DNA of 64,000 bases, from NCBI RefSeq assembly GCF_000764305.2, contig NW_025938138.1, positions 124,001-188,000 on the forward strand. Reading direction: 5' to 3'. This document shows, one piece after another, positions 36,901-47,997 of this stretch (positions are counted from its first letter, which is position 1; each line of letters begins with the position of its first letter). A program made the position numbers and the translations under genes. Under the pieces are notes generated by a model, which saw only the letters and a list, made by a program, of their open reading frames with translations, was not told where the DNA came from and did not search any database. The stretch is from Hyalella azteca. Lineage: Eukaryota > Arthropoda > Malacostraca > Amphipoda > Hyalellidae.

Positions 36901-39516
36901 ACTGAACAGGAGCGCTAGAACCGTTTAGCGCATGTTTCGAACTTTCAAATAAAAAATTGGAAGGAGTTAAGGATTCACAAGTCTATTGTTAAATGTGCCA
37001 TATTCTTTGAGTGTTCTCTTTGGCTTTGGAAAGTCTATATTTTATTATTTTCGACCTTTCACAGTAAATCTAATTCGATGTCGTTAAATCATCCTATCCC
37101 TGCGCCACTTAACCCCGCCAATCATACCTGACCCGTTTGCTAAATTACCCCGCCGATCATTCACAAAATCCTTATGCTAAATAACCCTGGCAATCTTTTT
37201 TACACTCTCCATAGAAAATTAGCCCATGTATTATACTATTACTAAATCATTTATCAAGTTCCATCCAGCTTTGGAACAGAAAAGTTAATTTTCACGTGAA
37301 ATATACTTTATATCTTTATAAATATACTTATATTCATAAACATATTCAAATTTCTGACGCCTAGAATTATCGAATTTTCTGTAGTAACTGAAAAAACTGA
37401 AACTCCTTAAAATGAAAATGATACTAAAAACTGAAATTCCTTATTGTCTTCTCTAAAAATAATGCAAGGATTCACATATTTCTTGAATATATATATAGAG
37501 CGCATTGGTACTGATCGAATTGCTAACTAGAATTTGAGAAATTAACTTAAGGTCTTCTGAACAAAATTTAATTTGAGCAGACAATCAATATTTTACGTGG
37601 AAATTGAATGACAGGAAATTTGGTGACTGCAAATTGTCATTCTATAAACTAAAAAATTATTATCAAAGTTATTATTCGTTCTGGCAAGGATAATAACAAA
37701 AATGAATCTCTCACCTCCAAATTGAAAATTTGTTTGTAAATGAATGAATTTGAAATCATTATCATTAGTAAATTTTATCAATAGTAAAATTTTAATCACC
37801 TCCTAGCTTATGTATCATAATAACCTCTCAATATTGAATCGTAAATTCATTCCGATAATCAACAAAGAACTTCTCTTTCACGCCACAGGTCGGCTCCCCG
37901 CTACTGGAGGTGCTTGGCGGTCACAGACCCGACGGTGGCACGGAAGCTCTGAGCCTCAAACTCCCCGCCCAGCAGGTCAGACATGTTTTGTCGCTCATGC
38001 TAAATCATGCGGTGCTCACACCTACTTTTTTTCTTCTCGATAGGCAATAGTTACCGAATAATCTAAGTTCTGTTTTAGTACCATTTTTATCAGTCTTTCC
38101 CTTGATAGGATACTGAATAGGTATGTGTTCTTGCGTTCAGGTGGTCGAGGCCGGAGGCAGCGTGCAGGTGGAGTGTCACGTCAGCCTCTGGCCCTTGCAA
38201 GACAGAGCCGTCAAAACCCTCAGGGTCAGGATGAGGGATAACTTCTTCTCCATATCAGGGGCTCGCGGTGAGTCACTTGTCTTGTCGTGAAGGTTGGGAC
38301 AATTTGCCAAGAGGATGTCCCGACGCCAGATAGACATTAGTCGTCTAGTAAAGCTTGGTCTTCCTACAGATCTATAAGCATCTTTCCGTATTTCTTCCGG
38401 CTTTCTCTAAGGAACTGAACATCGCCTTCTACGCACATGCCATGGGCTTTCTGGTATTTAGCTACTTTCGCTCTTTCTTTCGACATCTCAGAACTAAACT
38501 GCTTCTTCGGTCTCGCTGAAACTATTTTTTACTGATGAACCTGTCATGTACTTTTTCTTTTACTTGCATATTTAGTAATTAAAATTAACCATGCACTCCG
38601 TCTCCGATAGCTTTCAAGTATTCGTATATGATCTCCATATACTGTCGCGGCGCACGTGCTGCCGCAGTTTACAAGTGTCATCCCATCCACAAAAGCCGTT
38701 TGTGATCGTTAATTTTTGGTAGTACGCTTCTCTTTGAAGGATGAAAACAAGATACTGGTGTTTCATGACCGTAAAATCAGACGCTTTACATATGGGACTT
38801 AGATTTCTTTATTCGACTTAGACTACTCAACAGGTTACATCTAATATAGCTACCTAACGAAACTTAGTTCTACCCAAAACCATTTACTTAGTTCAAAAGT
38901 ATGACGATTAATTAAGAGAAAAATAATTTCAAATCAAGGATAACCCAGCATTAATTATTACTGTTTGAACTTAATGAGGATCAGTGAGGACATAATTAAT
39001 CAGTTAATTATGTACAGTCCAGTTTTTTACATTAGAATGGTCTCCTATATTGATTACTCATTGAACATTTTCTAATTGCGTTTATCACTGATATTACACT
39101 CTATCACGCAAAACATATCTCATGTAATAATTTGTTGCGGGATGCAACCAAAGAGCAGTTGTTCCAATACATGAATTACGTCCCGATATGCTCCTGCATG
39201 AGACTCTGGGGCGAGATTTTAACACTTAAAAACTCTGGACTAAATATAGCTTTGCGGCAAGAATAATAACAGAAAATTATTTCAAAAAAATCAATTTGTG
39301 TAACATGCCGCTGAAGTTGCAAGCTTCAATTAGTTGTTCAAAATTCAAATCTTTACAATAAATCATATATCAGAAAATAAAGATGACGAGGATGTCGTGT
39401 TAGTTATCGTTGCTTTACGGAGTGCTGTTATCTCTGCAGGTGGAGGTTGCGACGTTGTGAGCTTCATGGCTGCAGCGATGCTTGCTGCGGCGTGTCCATA
39501 CTTCGGCATCAGCTGA
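27784..39516 (+). CDS. Beat (beaten path-like) Ig-superfamily gene, six exons, 5' end not found
   Basis: Six exons with GT-AG boundaries and matching phases: 27784-27969, 28305-28446, 34240-34382, 37889-37975, 38141-38267, 39440-39516. Together they read as a two-Ig-domain protein of the Beat family, cell-surface or secreted proteins that bind Side-family receptors in insect motor-axon guidance. The first Ig domain has the CVYD cysteine, the KWY tryptophan and the family hallmark EFYRYVP, then TGTYKCEV with the second cysteine. The second domain has VVTCHHG, LSWFIDGKE and VQVECHV. The protein ends in a hydrophobic stretch, then TGA. No signal peptide is present, so at least one 5' exon is missing: it lies upstream, possibly outside the window, or I failed to recognise it. 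The family assignment rests on motifs recalled from Drosophila Beat proteins. Which Beat paralogue this is cannot be decided here. Exons are clearly richer in GC than the introns. Confidence 0.88.
28305..28446 (+). CDS. beat exon B: second half of Ig domain 1
   Basis: The acceptor CCCGCTTCTACAG precedes 28305, phase 0. The exon reads EVSRDARHVTLSLGRL, then TGTYKCEV with the second Ig cysteine, AEHPSFRTKSAQAF and MTVL. It ends one base into a serine codon before the donor GTGAGT at 28447 (phase 1). This is the C-strand to G-strand half of a Beat V-type domain. A hAT-like element begins only 20 bp after the exon end. Confidence 0.9.
28467..29729. mobile_element. Non-autonomous hAT-like foldback element in the second beat intron
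   Basis: Perfect terminal inverted repeats CAGTGGTTCCCAAA at 28467-28480 and its complement at 29716-29729 are flanked by a perfect 8-bp duplication CTTTATAA (28459-28466 and 29730-29737), the hallmark of hAT transposition. There is no transposase frame inside. Two related blocks on the left (about 28650-28800 and 28850-29035) reappear in inverted, diverged form on the right (about 29100-29290 and 29295-29490), so the transcript could fold into a long imperfect hairpin. A run of 14 G lies at 28521-28534. Insertion is 20 bp downstream of the exon B donor. Confidence 0.9.
31135..31302. repeat. Perfect 72-bp inverted repeat with 24-bp spacer
   Basis: The left arm 31135-31206 and right arm 31231-31302 are exact reverse complements by base-by-base reading. 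The spacer is 31207-31230. It lies in the second beat intron. I see no clear target-site duplication and no coding potential. It could be a very young foldback insertion, a hairpin RNA source, or an assembly or amplification artefact. Confidence 0.93.
32000..33236 (-). mobile_element. Decayed Tc1-like DNA transposon
   Basis: The ends CAGGGGTTAGACAAAACAAA (32000) and the complement of ATTTTGTCCAACCCCTG (ending 33236) form terminal inverted repeats flanked by TA (31998-31999 and 33237-33238), as for Tc1/mariner elements. Total length is 1237 bp, normal for this group. The coding strand is minus and the transposase is broken. It sits in the second beat intron, antisense to the gene. Confidence 0.88.
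32005..33055 (-). pseudogene. Tc1-like transposase pseudogene
   Basis: Minus-strand translation starts MAKFTDFQRGQIVGARM at 33055, a typical Tc1 N-terminal helix-turn-helix start, followed by in-frame stops. Further on, KVWGAISWKSGCPVTS and SPDQNIIEHLWSILK are recognisable Tc1 blocks, and IPRRIEAVTAAKMG follows near the C-terminus. The segment that should hold the second catalytic aspartate (usually DN.P.HT) reads as an unrelated GTPYFKV, so the enzyme would be inactive even without the stops. Confidence 0.85.
33545..33603. repeat. Two-stage hairpin, pre-miRNA-like
   Basis: GACAGGCACTG (33561-33571) pairs perfectly with CAGTGCCTGTC (33576-33586) around an AAAC loop. An outer stem GGCTTGCC (33545-33552) pairs with GGCAAGCC (33596-33603) across internal loops of 8 and 9 nt. 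It lies in the second beat intron. It may be a miRNA-like precursor, a transposon end or chance. Confidence 0.55.
34240..34382 (+). CDS. beat exon C: start of Ig domain 2
   Basis: The acceptor TTCTTCGTCAG precedes 34240, and phase 1 matches the previous donor. It reads SARLGPPEVRGVRDMYEPED, TIVVTCHHG with the domain cysteine, and LSWFIDGKE with the core tryptophan. The donor is GTGAGC at 34383, phase 0. The last 52 bases and the donor are duplicated 82 bp downstream. Confidence 0.87.
34331..34476 (+). repeat. Tandem duplication of the 3' end of beat exon C with its splice donor
   Basis: 34331-34394 is repeated at 34413-34476 (offset 82 bp, about three mismatches). It covers the last exon codons, GACGGCAAAGAG and GTGAGCGCTGCA. 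The offset is not a multiple of three, and reading through the first donor meets TAA at 34411. The second copy is therefore presumably intronic. Confidence 0.9.
37889..37975 (+). CDS. beat exon D: middle of Ig domain 2
   Basis: An 87-bp, 29-codon exon between CGCCACAG and GTCAGA, phase 0 on both sides. It reads VGSPLLEVLGGHRPDGG and TEALSLKLPAQQ. The pattern L..H....G.E.LSL.L matches the equivalent exon of Drosophila Beat proteins as I remember it. The donor GTCAGA is weaker than the others. Confidence 0.78.
38141..38267 (+). CDS. beat exon E: end of Ig domain 2
   Basis: The acceptor TTGCGTTCAG precedes 38141, phase 0. It reads VVEAGGSVQVECHVSLWPL with the second cysteine of Ig domain 2, and ends RDNFFSISGAR before the donor GTGAGT at 38268, phase 1. 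Confidence 0.83.
39440..39516 (+). CDS. beat terminal exon: hydrophobic C-terminus, candidate GPI signal
   Basis: The acceptor TTATCTCTGCAG precedes 39440, and phase 1 fits exon E. It reads GGGCDVVSFMAAAMLAAACP then YFGIS and TGA. A small-residue cluster (GGG) followed by a hydrophobic run up to the stop is what a GPI-attachment signal looks like; a very short transmembrane tail is the alternative. Low conservation makes this exon less certain than the Ig exons. Confidence 0.62.
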
Positions 39517-41254
39517 AGCTTCGCCTGTTGCCAGGAAGATTGTTAGAACAAAACCACGCAGTTTGGTAAAAGATGGCTTAAAATTTTGCTGGAGGTAAAT
39601 CCATACGCAATAATATTTATCCACAGAAAATCGGGATATTTCATTTGCATTATTTGCATCAAGGGGACAGAAAAAAACACCAATGCGGATGCAGAATCAC
39701 ATAACGCATTAGCACTTCGATGAGCGCAGTTTGATACATTGAAAACTTTGATGTCTATACAAGAGTTGCATACTAATCAGACAGCAAAATGTTATAGTTT
39801 ATTAGTGCATGTGAACTTTATTGCAGTTGATATATTGGCCAACAAATTTATCTTTAGATACGATATTATCAGATACGATATCTCGTATATAAAGGCACTT
39901 TATGGAATCAAAAAAAACATCCGGAGTATGATTATTCTATCCAGGAATCAATGCCCGAAGAATGATTTACTTCATAAAACCACGCCCTGTTTATATCTTC
40001 CCGCATCTGAGATGTCGCTGTGCGCGTGATACATACCGCCATCATTTGCTTCGTGCCCGCGTCTGAATTCATCTTCCTCCATATGTGGTCTGCTACGTGA
40101 TAGTATCAATAGATAATGAGTTTTCTAAGCCCTATACATATATATTTATTGATAGTTTTGTGTTTGTACTAAATACTTATAGATACAGATATTTTATTAT
40201 CTTCACTAATGTTTGGTTGTGACTTGTGACAGAGCGCCAAAGATAGTGTGCCGCTTGTTTGCGGTTGAGGAGAGCGTGTTGGCAGCACTGCAGATCGTAC
40301 GCAACATCTTCGAATGATTGTGTAAAATTTTAGCCAAGCTTGTGCCAGGTGAACATTCCGTTTAGAAATAAGATGAGTAGTCTTTATCGTCTGCTTATAA
40401 GCGTTATTTTCTCATTGATTAATGATATGTTACAAATCATCATGTTGACGTACTTATCCACTTATGAGCTAGTCGGAGGATTTCCCATTATTTCGTACAC
40501 ATTTTCGCACAACAATGTTATCATAGTTATTTTGAATATTGAACTTGCATTTGGACTTTAGTTTATTCATAATATTGGTCAGAGGTACGGATGTCGTGTA
40601 TTTAAAAATGACTGGTAAATCTAAGTGTGTCAAATATTAGTCAGAGGCATGAAGCCTAGATTCACTGGTCTGGCAGGGATAACAAACGAAAATGTAAATT
40701 CAATTATTGAACGAAAGCCTTAATGGAACAGTTCTGTAATTACCTATCTTTCGTTATCATTTAAGCTACTCGATAAAGTGAGTTCAATTCAATAATTTGA
40801 TATCTAATTCGAAGACGTGGTGGCCAAAAATGTTTCATTTTTTGCGTATTTTAAGAACTATAAATTTATAGCTAGAAAACTTGAACTCGGACCAGCCAGA
40901 GTTCTGGGAGTCGCATCGCTGCCGCACAGAAAAGATCTTGTAAGAAGTATCGGCCACTTAGTTGTATCTAAGCTACCGACCAAACTGAGCAGCGGTGTGA
41001 CTCTTAGCGAAGTAGATGTAGCTTCCATGCAATGATCACTTTAAAATGCCTAACTTTGAATCCTGATTTATAGCTTATAAGTGATTATAGAAATGATTAT
41101 CGATTCTACTCCATTTTTATCTTAATATTTTCTCTTGGATGGTAAGCGTAGTGATATGAATAAATTAAGTTTCAAATATCGATTCAGGTCCAATAAATGT
41201 TCGAATATTTTAGTCTGCCTAATATAAGGATAGTTTGCAGTGAGTAGAATGAGT
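39517..41254. other. Region downstream of the beat gene, nothing further identified
   Basis: Should contain the beat 3' untranslated region. No clean AATAAA close to the stop was noted. Short frames at 39739, 40340 and 40817 carry no known motif. Confidence 0.4.
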
Positions 41255-42027
41255 AGTAATAATATGCGTTTAAAAATACTTTTTAAATACCACACCTCTA
41301 AAGAGGCCAGTGTCTCCGATGTTACACATGTGCTTATTTTATTATTTTGAAATTATTGCATTAAAAATATATATTTCATTTGATTATATTTGACGATTCT
41401 GTCAATTGATTTGTGAATTGTCTTCGACTTTACGCCAGTGTGCAAAATCGCAGATCGATTGGAGAGGTAGAAGTGTGTTAAATATCGATTATAAGATTTG
41501 TAGCAGACAGACAAACAATAATAAGTGGGGATAAATAGAAGTGCGGTAATAATAATATGCGTTTAAATATTACTTTTTAATGACAACACTTCTGAAGAAT
41601 CCAGTGTCTTGGATGTTAAATATGTACAATGAATTTTTAATTTTATTTTCAGATATTAAAAAAATGATTTTTCAAAATTTGTTTAAAATATCAAAAATTT
41701 TTATATTTTCAAAATTATTCGTTCTTTCAATTGATTCATGCATTGTCTCTGACTTTATGCAATTGTACAAAATTTTAGATCAATTGGACAGGTCAAATTG
41801 TGTCATATATGGATTATAAGATTTGTAGCAGACGAAAATATTTTTTAATTCTTTTTAATAATAAAAAAAACAATTTTTAATTTATAAAATTATTTATTCT
41901 GTCAATTGATTCATGCATTGTCTCCAACTTTACGCAAGTGTGCCAAATTTCAGATCGATTGGACAGGTAGAAGTTTGTTAAATATCGATTATAAGATTTG
42001 TAGCAGACAAACAAACAAACAAACAAG
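41255..42027 (+). repeat. Tandem cluster of an interspersed repeat with (ACAA)n tail, RTE-like 3' end
   Basis: Two near-complete units (41255-41518 and 41549-41836) and a partial third (41895-42027). All share CTGTCAATTGATTCATGCAT or close variants, GCAGATCGATTGGACAGGTA or close variants, and GATTATAAGATTTGTAGCAG, then ACA/ACAAACA tails. Units 1 and 2 also share TAATAATATGCGTTTAAA. The tail style resembles 3' ends of RTE-type LINEs and their SINEs; no RT frame is present. Confidence 0.75.
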
Positions 42028-42207
42028 AAGAGAAGTTAAAGAGAAGTGTTGTAAAAAGACAAAACCAAATTTCAAGATGATCGTTCTACCTCTCCAGTTT
42101 GTGGAGTTCACTGCCAAACAGCGTTTCACTTGGGATATTTATACGTTATCAGTAAACTTCCCTTACCCCATGATCTCTTCATCAGTTATTCCTGTATTAT
42201 ACTTCCA

Positions 42208-42241
42208 ACTTCGATCCAGTGCCAACTTCGATCCAGTGCCA
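42208..42241 (+). repeat. Small direct duplication
   Basis: CCAACTTCGATCCAGTG occurs twice back to back. Confidence 0.8.
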
Positions 42242-42279
42242 GCGTGCGATGAAGCTTTTGAGTAAGATTTGAAGGCCTC

Positions 42280-43521
42280 TTAACACTTTGACTGCGACGT
42301 GCGCCATATATGGTACACGCATGCTTGTCCCAAACTGCGATGTGCGCCATATATGGCGCACGCTTGAAAAATTTAATTTTTTAGAAAAAGTTCTTTAAAA
42401 TATCAGCCTGATCATAAACTTGTGAAAAATATGATGGATAATTGACAATAATGTTTTCAAAAACCTATATGAACGTCGTGCAATCGAATCATAAGAATTT
42501 TAGTAGTTGGAATGTAGCCTGAAATAATGAGTGAATACGAAAAAGAAAAAGTATTAAATAAATGGGGTTATCCTGTTCCAATATGTTGAAAATCATTTTT
42601 CGGTATTGGTATGGATTACAGCAGTAGAAAATCGAGTATTAGTCATTCGAAAGTTGCCTAAGCTCACACAGAAACAGAATGGCACTGTAAAAAGCAAGAT
42701 AAACAGTGATACGGATTCCGAGTACTCAGTACTGGGCTAGCAATTGATAGTTACTTTTCTAGCTTTTAATCTCACTTTAGCACCAACTAACTTCCTTTTT
42801 TTGCAATTATGTTAAAGCAAGACTCAGATCAGTAGCTCGTCATGGCATGAAGTTCAGATCCTCAGCTTAAAATACTTTAGAGCTGGAACACCAACATCTA
42901 AAATCATTGTGATTTGGTTATAGAAACATTTCTTCACGTGTCTGACCTTTTACTAGTGAAAATACATTCAGTAATCTTCAACGACTTCAGCAATTCACAT
43001 CGATTTTTACTGACTATAGAACTGATCACCAAGCACCCAGGCATTTGCTACAGTTTTTGCCAATAACTTGAACAGTTGTTGGTACCACTTCATGCTATGC
43101 TTAGAGCAGTTTTGTAAGAAATCATCTAAATAAATTATAAACTTCCCATTTAGCAGCATTTTACCCCAGAATGATTTGTAGTTTGATTATTGCAGTCACA
43201 ATCCGATTTCATTTGCACAGAAAATGTTTTTTTTCAAGCGTTAGTACCCGTGTGATGCAAGTTTTTTATTGTAGTTGAATAATAAATACCGTGTACCTCA
43301 TATGGCGCACGTTGCCTAGAAATATGAAAGTTTCCATCCCAGGCGACATGCACCAATAGAGGCTCACAGTTTTTATGTCAGAAGCTTGTAGAGCTCGCTC
43401 AGACAAGAGCAGCGCACTAGCCCTGATCTTGCTGCCTTGTCTGTAACTAAAGTTATTCAAGTTTGAATGAGTCGCACCACAGGACAACAGGCTATTTTGT
43501 GAGTCGCAGTCAAAGTGTTAA
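42280..43521 (-). mobile_element. Decayed piggyBac-like transposon
   Basis: TTAA target sites at 42280-42283 and 43518-43521 flank perfect 15-bp inverted ends (CACTTTGACTGCGAC). Subterminal CCATATATGGCGCACG-type repeats occur near both ends, including the 20-bp palindrome GTGCGCCATATATGGCGCAC at 42343-42362. On the minus strand around 43100-43030, MKWYQQLFKLLAKTVANAWV matches the KWYKKLF...L.D.AV.NA block of piggyBac transposases. Total 1242 bp, shorter than an autonomous element, with many stops. Confidence 0.86.
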
Positions 43522-45321
43522 ATCACGCCTGATATTTACATAATCCATGGAGACTCCAAATTCAGCAATAAAAACGCTTCCATACGATTCATCAATGAGC
43601 TATGGTCCAATTCAGAAGTGTGTTGCAAAGAGAATTACTTTTAGATCAATATTTATATACATCAAAAATATCTCACGAACCTATTAATTTAATGATTGAT
43701 AGTGCAATACCTGTAAAGTCTGGCAGTAATGAAGACCTTACTACTGTGCGTTCTGTATGAATTAGGTTATTCATTTGTAGTGTTTTGTTATTGCTAGCCG
43801 AACGCTCTAGAAAATCTACTCAGTTTTAATGAAAGTTTAAAATTTCATTAATCTTCAGCTGTCATTCCCGAAAATTGGAAATAGAATGAATCGTGAAGTT
43901 TGAATGAGAAAAAAGTGTATGCCACTTTGGACAAGATAAAAGGTCCGATGGAGTCCAAACGGGTCCAATTAAGACGCTTTGCGATTCATTCAGATTAAAT
44001 ATAATTTAGAACCAATCAATAACGCTTAGTATCGATAGATCCTGCTTTGCGAAAGATTAAAACGAATATTGATATTTATGAATTCAGTTAGTCGAAGGTT
44101 CAAGAGTTTGTGACTGACGAATGAAGAAAATATAAAATTTGATTTCTATGCTAATGAAATGTCATCAATTACGATTTGACAACATTTTGCAAATCCATGA
44201 ACAAACAACTGCTCAATTAAACTTGAGCGAGCTTGTAATAGAGTGTAGTAATTCAATACATTTTCAGTATGCATGAGAAATTTTCATTTCTTCATTCCAG
44301 AGTTGAAATCGATAGTCGCGCGATGCGCTTCAAATCGTTCAAATTATTCATTAATTTTTCATTGATTGCATATTGTTGCTACCTGCAGTTAATTTCATTT
44401 TATTTTAGAAAGCAAAAATCCATCCTCAAAAAAAAGTGGCTGACTCGCTATAGAAGGTTTTACTAGTGCAGGTGCTTCATAGTTTTGGAGTGCAAATTTG
44501 ATGGATAACACAATTCGTATTGTTTTGAATAGCGTTCGGATTTATCATGTCATGAAAGGCTAACAGTTTCCAATCTATGTTTTGTTGTAATGTAAATCCT
44601 GAAAGTTTCCTTGTAACACGAGCCAAAAAATATACAGTTTGGTAAAAAATGCTTCACGCTGGAATATGCTTCACTGATTTTATTTTGACGGCCTTAAAGC
44701 GAATAAGTTTGGATCTAGGTTTGATATTTTTCTAAGCTACGAATATTACATTCTACAAACACAGAATTTACATTGACAGGCTGCAAATTTCATTCCACCG
44801 ATGCACTAGTGATATTTGCTCCTTTCGTCAAATAAATTGCAATAATTGATACCTTTGATATTGTTTGCGAACGAACAATTGATGGAATCAAGAATCAGTA
44901 AAGCCAGTAAAGCACTCGAGCTTAGAGTTGATTATTTCAAATTTCAATAAACAATTTAATCTGATGGCAAGTCCTTATGTGAGAATTTTCGCTACAAATG
45001 TTTAATTCTTACCTTTAAATGACTATGAAAAACACATGAACTGTATATATATATATATTAGCTGACGATTTGTTGTAATCATTTTCCCTCAATCCAGTCA
45101 GATATTAAGATTAATCAACGCTTTTAAGTTACGACTCCAGATTCTCTATTGGGTTAACTCGCTATACTTGGGTTAAGGTTATTCTGGCTCTGCTTGGCCT
45201 ACCGATCGGAATCAGGAATTATACAGAATCTCCATACCGATTTTATAATCTCCTGAGAGTATGGCAAGACGGCGGGACTCCGATTTGCTTGGCCAAGTCT
45301 ACCGCGCCTTCAAGCTGTCAG
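43522..45321. other. AT-rich, no feature
   Basis: (AT)n at 45045-45058. No coding or repeat structure was recognised. Confidence 0.4.
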
Positions 45322-45468
45322 GGGGCAATACTTTCAAAATTCGCTAAGTGAACGTAACTACTTACGCTCTATTTTCTTGTCTATGATTGGTGGATTTTGC
45401 TTGAAAGGCCGTCAATGAATGGCTGATGAACTTACGATCTCTTAACTTTTTTTCGAAAGTATGGGCCC
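45322..45468. mobile_element. 147-bp MITE, copy 1
   Basis: Ends GGGGCAATACTTTC and the complement of GAAAGTATGGGCCC form terminal inverted repeats. The interior, TACTTACGCTCTATTTTCTT then TGGTGGATTTTGCTTGAAA, is nearly identical to copy 2 at 59772-59918. No coding capacity; superfamily not assigned. Confidence 0.85.
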
Positions 45469-45523
45469 AGGTTCTTCACTTTTAAGCCTCGAGCGGAAGT
45501 GCACGACGCAGAAGCCTCATGAA

Positions 45524-45540
45524 CGCTCTTATTATAAGAG
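45524..45540. repeat. Short palindrome
   Basis: GCTCTTATTATAAGAGC: 7-bp arms around TTA. Confidence 0.6.
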
Positions 45541-45632
45541 CTTGTCCAGCGTCTGCAAAACTATATACTCTTACTTATGAATCAAGAGGCGGTTGACCTG
45601 CCTTGTTACTGAACGTATCGAGAAGAAACTTT

Positions 45633-45726
45633 TATGTTGTGAGACAGAGTCACGCTGTCTCAGCACTTGTATGTTTGTGAGACCGAGTCACGCTGTCTCA
45701 CCACTTGTATGTTTGTGAGACCGAGT
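45633..45726 (+). repeat. 38-bp tandem repeat, 2.5 copies
   Basis: TATGTTTGTGAGACCGAGTC plus ACGCTGTCTCACCACTTG repeats at 45633, 45670 and partly 45708. The unit contains the inverted pair GAGACMGAG/CTGTCTC. Confidence 0.85.
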
Positions 45727-46073
45727 TTTCGCGTACTATATTTCGGGTTAGGTATGATGAAAACAATATCCCTTTGACTCGTACTACTGTATTATATAGG
45801 CAGTCGAAAATTTTAAAACTTGACGATATGTACAAATTTCAGCTTTTAAAATTCATGAATAGGGCACTCTTATTTTCAATTTAGTCACTTTCAGTTCCCT
45901 TTTGTCTTATCCCATCGTCATTATATGTTATTGTTTTTCGATTGTATAATATCGCTAATGTCGCCTGTGAAGCTTTTTAGCTTATATGGGCATTCGCATG
46001 GAAGCATTTTGTATTTTTTTCTCCAAATTTTTGTCAATTTCTTGTTATGAAATTTTTTTGTATGCTCCTGTGT

Positions 46074-46106
46074 GAATAAAGAATAAAGAATAAAGAATAA
46101 AGAATA
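46074..46106 (+). repeat. (GAATAAA)n microsatellite
   Basis: About four 7-bp units, each holding an AATAAA hexamer. It could be the tail of a non-LTR element. Confidence 0.85.
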
Positions 46107-46109
46107 TAT

Positions 46110-46907
46110 ATGCCAGAACCCAGTCGGTGCCCGTTCACGCACGTGTTTGTTTTATAATTCATCCGCATTCGTTCTCTATTGCTTAAATTTGCGATATAAA
46201 CAATCACGTGAACTTCATATTTGCACTTATTCCTTCTTAGAACTCTGATAGCGAATCAAGTTAATGTTCAATTCGAATTTAATTAACGGCTCGTCACTGG
46301 GACTATGATGGCGACATGTAGCAACTGATTTCATTGCTAGGTCGATCATGGTTGAATTACTACATGTATTAATTCAATCATGAGCCAGGTAGTGTTAGGC
46401 AGGAACCCATGTGATGTAATAAAATATTTTCTGACATTCCTTCCCATTCCACAGTTTGGGAACCACTATCTTATTTTCTGCATGCTAACGAAAAATCGCT
46501 ATTATCCATTTTTACCGAATAATGGGAATGCAAGCAAATTATTCACAGTAGCGAAAAACCAGAGTTGATGAAACGTAGGCTCAGCAGTACAAGGAAAGTA
46601 TTTAATTTTAACTGTGTATTTTTATAAACTATGATATTTATTTAGACGCTTAAAAATTATCTTCTGCATAGTCAAGAGATGAAAAGTTTTTTTATTGTCC
46701 ATAGTCGTCAATAATTAGTTTAAAAATTTTTTAGGAAAAGTAGGCGTTTTTTAGGCGTCGCGATAAGGCGCTAGCTATAACAATCTAGAACCGCGTTCGA
46801 GTCTTGGGAGCAGTGCGTCGTTCTTTCTCGGGACTGCAGTTGAGCTAAGTATATTTGAATCTCTTATCAACTCTTCACTGTTTACCGATATCGATTGCAC
46901 TGCAATA
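46110..46907. other. No feature seen
   Basis: Unannotatable sequence with short frames only. Confidence 0.35.
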
Positions 46908-46943
46908 CTGGGTATGTACGCAATTGCATGCGTACATACCCAG
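46908..46943. repeat. Perfect 15-bp hairpin
   Basis: CTGGGTATGTACGCA (46908-46922) and TGCGTACATACCCAG (46929-46943) with a 6-nt loop. Confidence 0.85.
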
Positions 46944-47997
46944 GTAATGTATACTTTATGGCTGTAAATGTTTACCAATGAGGTTGCATAGAGTGGAAAG
47001 CCGTAGCAATTAATTCATACTAATTTTTCGCCTATTTTCCAGTGCTTCGGTAAATTTCGGTATGGCAATGTTTCTCATAGCAGAAACTACACAACACTGA
47101 TATTGTTTGGTTTACCATTAGTTGATTATTGACTACTTTTTGCATTATTTCTCCGGTTGTGAGGGGGAAAATGTTTTTCCCACGAGCATTATTACCCACG
47201 ATTCTGAGGTTTACAAGTATGCTCTTTGTATTCAGCGAGTTAAAGAAATAGGCATTGATAGTAAATAACGTATACATTTAATAACCCCTTTCTTCCTCTC
47301 ACTGCGTAGGAAGGCGGGCGTTTTTTTCACATTAGCAGGCTCGGCCAGATCGAGCTGCCCTGGATGCGGGGACAATTCCCATATGAACATCTCAGAGAGT
47401 CGGGGCCAGACTCTCGTAGCTGTCTGATTTGCATGGGATCGGAATCTTGACCAAAAAGCTGACACAGAGAAGATGATTTGCGTGCTCCTCGAGTCCTTGG
47501 CGTTCCCTATTTCAGAGTCGCGCCCTCGTCAAAATTTTGGTAGGGCTGTATGAGTAAATTGAGTATATTACATAAATAAACTTCATTAAATTGCACATTA
47601 ATGACGCCTTAGAATTTTTTCCCGCCTCTATCACGTCAGAGCAGTTTTCCCGTTACTTAAGAAAGCGCGCGGTTTAAGCTTCGTTCCCTTTAAATGACCT
47701 GGCTATCGAAATGTCAACATCAATATCAAATCTGGAGATATGGCAGACTTAGGTAAAGCAATTAGCTAAACCATACAGCATGTTCCTCGTCCATTGTTCC
47801 TCAAAAGGACTCTGATTTGACTCATCATGAAATCCGCCGCATCTCAACAAATTGTGTAGAAATGAATGGTTGCCAAACTACGATTTATTGAACAAAGACA
47901 AGAAAAAGATAATTAAAACGGCTATCAACTAACAAATTTCAACGCGTACAAATTACCCAATAAAGAGAATGCACAACTAGCACAGCATTGAAGAGAC
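46944..47997. other. No feature seen
   Basis: A 77-codon minus-strand frame at 47232-47465 has no recognisable family. Confidence 0.35.
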
